Shown here: in pieces, positions 31,288 to 37,877 of the stretch
How the letters are laid out: every line of letters begins with the position of its first letter
Numbering within the stretch: the stretch's first letter is position 1
NCBI GenBank assembly: GCA_900314685.1
Contig: OMWE01000021.1
Span: forward strand, 1-37,877
Length of the DNA: 37,877 nucleotides
From: an uncultured Actinomycetes bacterium
Lineage (GTDB): Bacteria > Actinomycetota > Coriobacteriia > Coriobacteriales > Atopobiaceae
Direction of reading: 5' to 3'
Made by a program: the position numbers and the translations under genes
Notes under the pieces: model-generated
The model's input: only the letters and a program-made list of their open reading frames with translations
The model's database searches: none
What the model was told of the DNA's origin: nothing

Positions 31288-32457
31288 CTAGCGATTACCC
31301 TTGCTCCGGTTATGAGTCTTGCAGAGCATCTGGCAGTTGGCAGCGGATGTTGCACCACCATGGCTCCATGCCGTCACATGGTCGGCATCCATCTCGCCGA
31401 TCTTGTAGATGCGAGTCCTGTTCGAGCCCTTGTCCATCGCTGCGCACATCGGGCAGTTTGAGACGCCCTTCTTCTTGGCAGCGCTCGTCTGCGCATGGTA
31501 GACCGAGCTCTTCGTCTTGGCGTCAAAGACGCGGATGTTGAGAAGCTTCGCGTCGACCTCACCGCCCAGCACATACTCGAAGATGCCCCGCCTGTCCGTG
31601 ACCTGCTCGTCGGCCAACAACGCGTCGACACGCTTCGCAACAACATCGGCGTCATATGCCTTGGTGTGATACGTCTTGTAGAGACGCCCCCAGTCGAGTC
31701 CGCGCATCTCGGGGCCTGCGTAGGTGAACACGGTATCTACCCAGTCGATGATCGTGTCAAAGTTGTCCTCAAGCTCCTTGATGTTGTCATCGTCGCGATG
31801 CTTGGCCATGTAGTCCTCGATGTCACCACCGCTCACCCAGTCAAGAGCACGCTCTAGGATGGCCTGACGCCTAGGATCGCCGCTCACGTAGGTCTGCCAC
31901 ATGTTCATCTTGGCGTTGTTCGGGTTCGAGAAGTGGGCGCGTGCGGCGGTCACGAACGGGCCATGGTAGGCCGCGTTGCGCAGCTCCTGCTTGACCAGCG
32001 GCACGCCCGCTATGTTGATGATCTCGAACCACTCCTGTATCTCGGACGGGTCACCCTCGCACACGTAGATGGTAAGCGGTGTGTTGAGGATGAGGTCTTG
32101 GTCGTTCTTGTCGAGGCTGTTGAAGTAGCGTGGCTTGCCACCGCGCTCGACCGCGAACGGCCATGACTGGTTGACGAAGCGTGCGAAGCTCGTGATGCGC
32201 TGCTGACCGTCCAGCACCTCGTACATGCCATCGTCGTTCTTGACGAAGTAGATGAGGCCCAGAGGGTAGCCGCGCAACAGAGAATCTACCACCGCGACGT
32301 CCTTCTTGCCGTCGCCGTAGATGTAGTTGCGCTGGTACTCGGGCTGGATGATGAGCTTGCCACCCAGTCCGAACAGGCCCTTGTTCTCGTTCTTGTCGTA
32401 GATGAAGCCCTTGCAGACGTCACCTACCGTCCAGTCGGTATGCAGTGTGGTCTTCAC
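31288..32457 (-). CDS. DUF262-HNH endonuclease (restriction-like)
   Basis: 389 aa. The N-terminal half is a DUF262/ParB-like NTPase fold: QPEYQRNYIYGDGKKDV, the signature DGQQR at 83-87, SLLRGYPLGLIYF, and NTPLTIYVCEGDPSEIQEWF. The C-terminal end is a zinc-type HNH nuclease: Cys335 and Cys338 (CPMC), DADHV with His360, Asn374, then LCKTHNRSKGNR. DUF262 is the sensor/NTPase part of GmrS and SspE defence proteins. Its ATG overlaps the stop of the upstream methylase gene by 4 bp, so they are translationally coupled and likely one restriction-modification system. A modification-sensing nuclease is the main alternative to a classic sequence-specific enzyme. Confidence 0.85.
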   Translation of the reverse strand: MKTTLHTDWTVGDVCKGFIYDKNENKGLFGLGGKLIIQPEYQRNYIYGDGKKDVAVVDSLLRGYPLGLIYFVKNDDGMYEVLDGQQRITSFARFVNQSWPFAVERGGKPRYFNSLDKNDQDLILNTPLTIYVCEGDPSEIQEWFEIINIAGVPLVKQELRNAAYHGPFVTAARAHFSNPNNAKMNMWQTYVSGDPRRQAILERALDWVSGGDIEDYMAKHRDDDNIKELEDNFDTIIDWVDTVFTYAGPEMRGLDWGRLYKTYHTKAYDADVVAKRVDALLADEQVTDRRGIFEYVLGGEVDAKLLNIRVFDAKTKSSVYHAQTSAAKKKGVSNCPMCAAMDKGSNRTRIYKIGEMDADHVTAWSHGGATSAANCQMLCKTHNRSKGNR

Positions 32458-33620
32458 TGGTCATCACCTGCCTTCTTGCGACGAATGAATAAACGGTCAT
32501 ATATCGGAACCAGCGGCAGGCCATCGTCATCATTGACATAAACCTTCTGAACTCGCCACGTCCTGTTTCTTGTGCGACACAATGCGCTCACCTCATCCGA
32601 CGGAGGCCTAAAGAACGTGCACTCAGTAGTGGCCCATCCCAAGTCACCGCTCATCCCCAGCAAATCGAACTGGTCTGGGTTGTGCCTATCAAGAAAAGAA
32701 ATTGGCACTCCCATGACACCATCGTAGTCAGAGGGAATGCACGGAGCCAAAGGTACTTCAAGAGCGTCGTAATTTGCGTAGTGAGGATAGGCCACCGTAC
32801 CAAACTTGTCCTTAAGCTTCTTTTGAAGCTTCTTATTGAACTTGAGGTTATGAGCCATCGTATCCAATAGCATTGGCTCATGACGAACACCATGATCTAC
32901 GTTGGTGAACCAACAGACATTGCCAAATGTCTGGTATGAGATGCCATTTTCAACAATAACATCCTTTGTGCTGACGCCATCAGGAACCCTGAAGCGCTTC
33001 GGGTGCGTCGTTCCAAGCCACATCTCGCTCGATCTTAGCTTGGGGAACACCTCGACGTACTTGACCGCGTTCAGATTACCAATGGCGATGAACAGCTTGT
33101 TCGCGTCCACAATCCAGCTGATGAAATCATGGAACAAACTGAACGGCGGGTTCGTGATGATAATATCCGCCTCGTCACGCAAGGCACAGACCTCGGCAGA
33201 ACGGAAGTCGCCGTCACCTTCGAGGTATCCCGTGAACTCGATATCGTCCGAGTCGACCACGCCGTCGCCGTCGACATCGCGCTCGAGGACGAACAGCTTG
33301 CCATGCGTCTCGTGCAGATCCTCGTCATACAGCGGCGACTCCTGCTCGAACAACGAAAGCTGTTTATTGCCGGCACCCTTGGCATAGCTCGTGGAGATGA
33401 GCTTCTTGAGTCCAAAGCGGTCGAAGTTGGCCGCGAAATACTTGGTGAAGTTGCTCCACTCCGGATCGTCACACGGAAGAAGGATGGTCTTGTCTCTGAA
33501 CACGTCTGGATTGAACTCGACATAGGCATTCATCTCAGCCTCAATGTCGGAGTACTGGGTATAGAACTCATCGTTCTTGGCGGTCTTGGCCGCTCCTAGA
33601 TTGCTATTGCCAGATGCCAT
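32454..33620 (-). CDS. EcoRI-family adenine-specific DNA methyltransferase
   Basis: 388 aa with GAGGAGG before the ATG. The opening KTAKNDEFYTQYSDIEAEM is the hallmark of M.EcoRI-like enzymes; LPCDDPEWSNFTKYF is the AdoMet-binding region and NPPF (157-160, ADIIITNPPFSLF) the catalytic motif for N6-adenine methylation. An insert at 115-126, DVDGDGVVDSDD, fits the 12-residue EF-hand/dockerin calcium loop. It should protect self DNA while the coupled DUF262-HNH protein cuts. GC is lower in 32500-33400 than in neighbouring genes, in line with separate ancestry. Target sequence unknown. Confidence 0.88.
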   Translation of the reverse strand: MASGNSNLGAAKTAKNDEFYTQYSDIEAEMNAYVEFNPDVFRDKTILLPCDDPEWSNFTKYFAANFDRFGLKKLISTSYAKGAGNKQLSLFEQESPLYDEDLHETHGKLFVLERDVDGDGVVDSDDIEFTGYLEGDGDFRSAEVCALRDEADIIITNPPFSLFHDFISWIVDANKLFIAIGNLNAVKYVEVFPKLRSSEMWLGTTHPKRFRVPDGVSTKDVIVENGISYQTFGNVCWFTNVDHGVRHEPMLLDTMAHNLKFNKKLQKKLKDKFGTVAYPHYANYDALEVPLAPCIPSDYDGVMGVPISFLDRHNPDQFDLLGMSGDLGWATTECTFFRPPSDEVSALCRTRNRTWRVQKVYVNDDDGLPLVPIYDRLFIRRKKAGDDQ

Positions 33621-33729
33621 ATGGCCTCCTCATGTCAATGGAACATAGCCATTCTACCAGCACGTTTCCAACACTGGGCGGCATCGGGACTAGTGGTGTC
33701 CCTTAGCCGCGCCAGCGTCGAAAACGACC

Positions 33730-34383
33730 CTACTGTTGCTTTGCTTGGTCGACGTCGGCAAGTCGCTTTTGGAGCTCCCTGACTTGCTCAGCCAGGACGC
33801 CTCGCTCTTGCTCGACCTCGGCGATCTTGGCTTGCGCGGCGTCACGCTCTGCGGTCAGATGGTCGACGGCGCTCTTTGCATCGGCAAGGTCGGACTCGTA
33901 ACGCTCGACCTGCGCCTTGAGCATTGACATCATATCGTCGAAGCGCTTTGCCTGTGCCTCCTCCGCCTCGTGCATCGCTTTGGTCAGTGCGTCGACAGAC
34001 TCGGCCTTCTTGCGCAGATCCTCAAGCTCAGCAGCTTGCTCCTCGATGGTCTTGTCTCGATTGGCGATGATGCCATCACGCTCCGCAAGCTGCGCGGTCA
34101 GCTCCTCGACCTGCTTGGTCTGCTCCGCCAACGCCTCGTCAGAAAGCTCTTGGCGATGGCTCAGAATGGAGCGCATGACCGCCTTCACGCCGATGAGGTG
34201 CCGACACACCTCACCAAAGCTAGCGATCTCGTACTCGTCTGCCAACGGCAGCAGATCGTCGCCTGCGTAGCCTTCGATGAGCGCGATGATTGCGCCATCC
34301 TGCGTGAAGCCCTCACCCAAGCGCTTCTGCATCTCGTCGAACATCGTCTTGGTCTCGGGCTTTACAGCAATAGTCGTGGACAT
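33730..34383 (-). CDS. Coiled-coil DNA-binding-like plasmid accessory protein
   Basis: 217 aa starting at MSTTIAVKPE (AAGGA upstream). Residues 1-45 (STTIAVKPETKTMFDEMQKR ... FTQDGAIIALIEGY) look like a ribbon-helix-helix or similar DNA-binding head. From about residue 75 to the end it is an almost unbroken coiled coil rich in E, A, Q and K. The layout recalls KfrA/MobC-like accessory proteins of plasmids and integrative elements, but I cannot assign it. A 12-bp palindrome and AT-rich promoter lie just upstream, suggesting self-regulation. Confidence 0.65.
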   Translation of the reverse strand: MSTTIAVKPETKTMFDEMQKRLGEGFTQDGAIIALIEGYAGDDLLPLADEYEIASFGEVCRHLIGVKAVMRSILSHRQELSDEALAEQTKQVEELTAQLAERDGIIANRDKTIEEQAAELEDLRKKAESVDALTKAMHEAEEAQAKRFDDMMSMLKAQVERYESDLADAKSAVDHLTAERDAAQAKIAEVEQERGVLAEQVRELQKRLADVDQAKQQ

Positions 34384-34502
34384 GTTCCTTGTACCTCGCA
34401 TTCTCGCTTATAATCTGTACAGATACATTATACCACTATCTACCTGCGATTATACGTATTTTTATAACATTATCTGGGATTATAATGCTTATAATTGCCT
34501 TG
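34384..34502 (-). promoter_or_regulatory. Promoter and palindromic operator of the coiled-coil gene
   Basis: ATCTGTACAGAT, a perfect 12-bp palindrome, is at 34413-34424, next to TATAAT-like hexamers on the minus strand. The region is very AT-rich with several TATAAT copies, so the exact promoter cannot be chosen. Confidence 0.55.
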
Positions 34503-36194
34503 CTATCCTCCAATCTGAGGACCACCATGGCCAGCAGACCTACGACGTGGCGCATTCTGTATCATCGTGCGCTGCGGTTGCGGCTTCGGAGCCTTACGCT
34601 GCGTCTGCTGACGTTGCGTACGTTGGATGCGGTCGATGGCATCCTGTGCAGCACGGGCAAGCTCCCTGTTGCGTGCAAGACGCTCCTTGGCAGCTTGCTG
34701 CTCTGGCGTCGGCCAGATGTGCTCCGCGATCTTCTCGGCGACCCTGCGGACAAACGGCTTGACATGTCGCGCCCACTCATTGGCAAAGAACTCCCGTAGA
34801 CCCTGCCCATATTTCTCGCCATGTTCCTCGGCCTCGACATCGCCAATTGCGTCAGGCACCTCATAGAGGATGCGTCGGACATACTCGACGTGCTTCGACG
34901 GGTCTGACTCGTCCCTATGCGTCTCTAGCCATTCGTCGGCGGCAGCGTTCGCCTCGTTGGCCGCGTCGACCAACACCTGAGCCTCGTCAAGCATCGTCTC
35001 GTAAGCCTGCTCGTACTCGAGCTCCGCCCGCATGGGCTCGCCTTCGTAGAGCGCGGCAACCATCGCCGTGCGATAGTTGTCGACCGCGACGCGCGTGTCC
35101 TCGGCATCCTGCCGTGCCTTGGCTGACTCGGCTTCGAGACGCTTCAACTCTTTCTTGACGCCTCGGATACCCCGATGAGTCTTGCCGTCAGTCGTTTGAT
35201 AGGTCTCGCCCTCGTACGCCTCCTTGACAGCCAGGGCGCGGTCGCGCTTTTGCTCTGCAGCAACGCGCTCACGTTTTGCTTGTGCCGTTGACGTACGGGC
35301 GGCATCCCGTGCCTTTTCGGCTGCCTGCTGTTCGGTTAGGGCTTTGGCTGTTCGGGCGTCCTGCGCGTCTGCGGCCTTCGTCGACGCAAGCTCACGCTCA
35401 AGAGCCTTGGCAGCACTCTCCTCCGCAACGAGGCGAGCCTCGGCTGCTTTCTGGGCCGCCTGCTCGTTCTGCTTGCGTACGTACTCGTTGGTATTGAGCC
35501 TACCCTGACGCCACTTCTCACGGCGCTCGGCGGCGTACTCCTCATCGGAATAGAAGCGATCCCAGTCGGTTGTGTCGACGTCCTCGAAGTCCCACCCGCG
35601 CTCACGCATCGCAGCCGGATAATACTTATTGAGCTGCGACCGTAGTTGCGAGTCCATGAGGTATCCCCAGCACTTGCCCGCATCATCGAACGTGTCATAG
35701 GCGATGTGGATATCACCGCCCTCGTCGTTGTGGGTCACCATCACCCGAATGTTGCTCTGGGAGAACAGGTGCGGCTCAAACTCCTCCATGACCTCAAGAT
35801 GGTCTCGCACGCAACGCTGCTTGTCCTCGTCGCTCAGGGAGCGCCACCACTCGTCCTCTGGGTTGAAGACGGAGCCGACCAGCGGTACGCCATCGGCTCG
35901 GAACTTACAGAGCCGCGTGGTGCCATCCTTGTAGTGCTTGACCGTCTGATGCTCGGTCGCCAACTCGTCTTGGAAGTCCGCCCAGAACCGTCTCGCCGAC
36001 CGTGGCAGCTCATGGTAGTCGTTCGTGCTCGTGAGGGAGCGGTCAACGGTGATGGACTTGGACGCCCGCTCCTCCATGCACTCAAGCAACCAACCGAAAC
36101 CGTTGGCTCGACACTTCGGTTTCGTCCCCCGCTTGGTGGGCTTCGGATCTCCGACCGTCAGTCCCACCACCTGCGGAACGCACATAACACTCAT
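34503..36194 (-). CDS. Divergent Mob/Pre-like relaxase with long coiled-coil tail
   Basis: 563 aa. Relaxases of the MobV (Mob_Pre) family nick DNA at oriT to start transfer; their hallmark is a metal-binding His motif HxDExxPHxH after a basic N-terminal region. Here residues 154-166 read THNDEGGDIHIAY: His155, Asp157, Glu158 and His163 are at the right spacing, though the Pro-His is replaced. An N-terminal KSITVDRSLTSTNDY segment lies where the catalytic-residue motif of Mob proteins sits. From about residue 215 to the end it is a charged coiled coil, then a basic, Gln-rich tail. GGAGGAGG precedes the ATG by nine bases. Divergent enough that a phage- or replication-related role is possible. 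Confidence 0.6.
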   Translation of the reverse strand: MSVMCVPQVVGLTVGDPKPTKRGTKPKCRANGFGWLLECMEERASKSITVDRSLTSTNDYHELPRSARRFWADFQDELATEHQTVKHYKDGTTRLCKFRADGVPLVGSVFNPEDEWWRSLSDEDKQRCVRDHLEVMEEFEPHLFSQSNIRVMVTHNDEGGDIHIAYDTFDDAGKCWGYLMDSQLRSQLNKYYPAAMRERGWDFEDVDTTDWDRFYSDEEYAAERREKWRQGRLNTNEYVRKQNEQAAQKAAEARLVAEESAAKALERELASTKAADAQDARTAKALTEQQAAEKARDAARTSTAQAKRERVAAEQKRDRALAVKEAYEGETYQTTDGKTHRGIRGVKKELKRLEAESAKARQDAEDTRVAVDNYRTAMVAALYEGEPMRAELEYEQAYETMLDEAQVLVDAANEANAAADEWLETHRDESDPSKHVEYVRRILYEVPDAIGDVEAEEHGEKYGQGLREFFANEWARHVKPFVRRVAEKIAEHIWPTPEQQAAKERLARNRELARAAQDAIDRIQRTQRQQTQRKAPKPQPQRTMIQNAPRRRSAGHGGPQIGG

Positions 36195-36431
36195 CCTGAA
36201 ACACCTCCTCCACTTCGTTATTGCAATAACTCAGTGGAAATCGCGACTGGGTTATTGCATAACCCATCGACGTTCTCTTGGGGCTTCGCCCCGCCGAAGG
36301 CATCCCCATCCTCAATAGGTGAGTGATACTCCCCTAGGCGGAGCCTTACCCCACACGCACATGTGACGAGCCTTTGGCTGCGATGACGCGCAAGCGCGTC
36401 GACGCAGCCAAAGGCCGTAACACATCTGCGC
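36195..36431. promoter_or_regulatory. Candidate oriT / operator region of element 2
   Basis: Two related palindromes lie about 33 bp apart: GTTATTGCAATAAC (36217-36230) and GGGTTATTGCATAACCC (36249-36265). Further on are a GGGGC/GCCCC hairpin (36280-36292) and a 46-bp hairpin (36370-36415: 13-bp outer stem, 2/2 internal loop, 7-bp inner stem). The hairpin has no T-run. Position directly upstream of the relaxase gene and the dense secondary structure fit an oriT; the palindromes also fit operators for the relaxase promoter. Confidence 0.5.
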
Positions 36432-36863
36432 CTAGCATCCGTCCGAGGACTCGGAATCCGCGCATGTCGACATCGTCGCCGCAAGCGGCTCCTCAATGAC
36501 ATGCGCGGAATCCTCGCCATCGGACGTCTGCCGTGGCTCGTCCTCGATCGCCAACGACATCACCTTGCGTATGATGAACTCGTAGGCGTTCTCGTCCTTG
36601 CCATCGTGGCGGAGGGTCGTGGAATGGACCATCCGCCAGAACTCAAGCGCCTCACGCTCTTCGCGCTTTCGGGCAAGCTCCTCTGCCTTCCGTGCGTCGA
36701 TGCGAGCCTGACGGCGCTCGGCGCGGCGAAGCTCCTTCACCGCATCATTGGCGGCCTTGATAGCGGCCTTCTGCTCGGCGATGCGAGCCTTGATGTCCGC
36801 CATCGCATCGGACTCATAGACCACCTCGGTGGTCGTGGTCGTGTCCTTCGTCTCGTCTGCCAT
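36432..36863 (-). CDS. Hypothetical coiled-coil protein of element 2
   Basis: 143 aa starting at MADETKD (AAGGAG about ten bases upstream; an ATG immediately after AGGAG is too close). A threonine-rich start (TTTTTEVVYESD) precedes a long basic/acidic coiled coil (about 25-80: ADIKARIAEQKAAIKAANDA ... KAEELARKREEREALEFW) and an acidic tail. No family recognised. It lies 17 bases after the next gene upstream and is probably cotranscribed with it; it may be a mobilisation accessory. Confidence 0.6.
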   Translation of the reverse strand: MADETKDTTTTTEVVYESDAMADIKARIAEQKAAIKAANDAVKELRRAERRQARIDARKAEELARKREEREALEFWRMVHSTTLRHDGKDENAYEFIIRKVMSLAIEDEPRQTSDGEDSAHVIEEPLAATMSTCADSESSDGC

Positions 36864-36880
36864 GCAAACCATCTCCTTAC

Positions 36881-37877
36881 CTAGTCGGGAAACAGGACGT
36901 CGATGCTGACACCCTGATCTGTACAATCTGCGTCGCCATGGCGAAGTGCCGACAACCTATGATCCAAATCGCAAAGGCGGCCAATCGCGACGGGCAAGCC
37001 AACGACCTCGTTGCCATCGATGAAGAGATGTTGGCGGCGACCCACCTGCCATGTCGACGGCGGATACGGATGACGAACAGGGCAACCCCAGAGAGGGTGC
37101 TTGCGCAGGTACGCATCCTCGGCTGCCTGTGCCGTGACGCGCTCCCTCTCGTAGTCCGCCATGGCCTGCGCATAGTCATCAGTCATCTCGACAAGTCCGT
37201 CGACCATCTTGCGCAAGGACTCACGACGTTCAGATAGCGCACCGAGCATCGTGCGGTCATCATCGTCGGCATCGGCGTCATAGGCGTCGACGTCTGCGGC
37301 GAGTGCGTCGACCAAGGCGTTGAACTCCATGAGTCCCGCGTCGAACTCCTCGCGCACCTGCACAGGACACCAGCCGTCAGGGTGCGCGTCATCATAGACG
37401 GTCGCCATCTCAGGCTCGAAGAACGTGAGCATCGGCTCGTCCTCGGGCAAGATGTCCTCGACACTCTCCTTGCGTGCGGCCTGCATCGCAGCTAGCTCCG
37501 CAACAGCGTTGACCACCGCCTTGACCACGGGCTCGAACACCTTCGCCAATGCCTCGCCCCCGTAGGTGCGCAGGAGCCTCGCGACGCGCACCTTGCCATG
37601 GGCCATATGGAAGAACGATGTCAGCTTGGAGTCATCGCCCGTAAAGACACCCTTGTTGCCATAGAGATCAAACGACGTCGGCGTTAGGCCGATGACGAGC
37701 GCGAAGCGACGATATGCTTGCGTGCGAGCCTCTGCGGCATGGTGCTCACCGTTCTTGTCGATGTACTCGCCAGCAAGCCCTTCGAGGAATGGTCGCCAAG
37801 GTTGGATGCCTTCGACGATGTTGAAGTGGTTGACGAGCACGCGATCGCCGAACTTGACATTGAAAGCATCCTTGTCG
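36881..37877 (-). CDS. Hypothetical protein, 5' end beyond the window
   Basis: At least 332 codons, open to the right edge; the first in-window start codon (GTG at 37840) has no ribosome-binding site and the frame continues upstream, so the true start is outside. Segments such as QPWRPFLEGLAGEYIDKNGE, an ALADVDAYDADADDDD-type acidic region and a KHPLWGCPVRHPYPP stretch are distinctive but match no family I recognise. Position in the mobilisation operon suggests replication or transfer. Confidence 0.6.
   Translation of the reverse strand, partial: DKDAFNVKFGDRVLVNHFNIVEGIQPWRPFLEGLAGEYIDKNGEHHAAEARTQAYRRFALVIGLTPTSFDLYGNKGVFTGDDSKLTSFFHMAHGKVRVARLLRTYGGEALAKVFEPVVKAVVNAVAELAAMQAARKESVEDILPEDEPMLTFFEPEMATVYDDAHPDGWCPVQVREEFDAGLMEFNALVDALAADVDAYDADADDDDRTMLGALSERRESLRKMVDGLVEMTDDYAQAMADYERERVTAQAAEDAYLRKHPLWGCPVRHPYPPSTWQVGRRQHLFIDGNEVVGLPVAIGRLCDLDHRLSALRHGDADCTDQGVSIDVLFPD

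Noticed and set aside
29556..31361. Long minus-strand frame opposite integrase 2
   Set aside because: Antisense to an integrase with complete catalytic residues; product has no recognisable pattern and runs through the tRNA fragment.

Overview
The window comes from a high-GC Gram-positive anaerobe, most likely a member of the Coriobacteriia (Collinsella/Olsenella-like). The grounds are strongly GC-biased codon use, LPXTG pili with a class C sortase, a trehalose PTS, lactate transport and lactate dehydrogenase genes, and CCA-encoding tRNA sequence. The genus is an inference from style, not from a search.

Positions 1-3440 hold small housekeeping or unknown genes: an XRE regulator with two membrane segments, a YcxB-like membrane protein, a small DUF3592-like protein and a YbaK-type tRNA deacylase. 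A gene-poor, partly AT-rich stretch with inverted repeats follows. Positions 3441-9277 are a minus-strand pilus operon: large vWA tip adhesin, LPSTG backbone pilin, class C sortase. A DUF2798-like gene fragment lies beyond the sortase. The tip adhesin's signal peptide is separated from its body by a one-base frameshift inside a run of seven G, which looks like a phase-variation switch in the OFF state.

Positions 9784-24440 are core metabolism: an MFS transporter, a zinc-ribbon/TM2 protein, an HD-domain protein, the divergent treR / treP-treC trehalose module with a cluster of 14-bp operator-like boxes, D-lactate dehydrogenase, a DASS-type anion transporter, a lactate permease and a DapB-like dehydrogenase. 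The intergenic gaps contain several unrelated minisatellites. The gap after the lactate permease carries five evenly built inverted-repeat units that I cannot assign to a known repeat class.

From 24969 the window is mobile DNA. Two integrative elements sit in tandem in a tRNA-Phe gene. Element 1 (about 4.7 kb, 25014-29726) has a tyrosine integrase, an excisionase-like protein and a handful of small genes, with arm-type repeats at both ends. Element 2 starts at 29726 and runs past the right edge. It has its own integrase, a restriction-modification-like pair (DUF262-HNH nuclease plus EcoRI-family adenine methylase, overlapping by 4 bp), a coiled-coil protein under a palindromic operator, a divergent Mob/Pre-like relaxase and two accessory genes. 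Its candidate oriT region has palindromes and a 46-bp hairpin. Element 2 therefore looks like a mobilizable element carrying a defence module.

All family names come from reading motifs by eye. No database search was possible.
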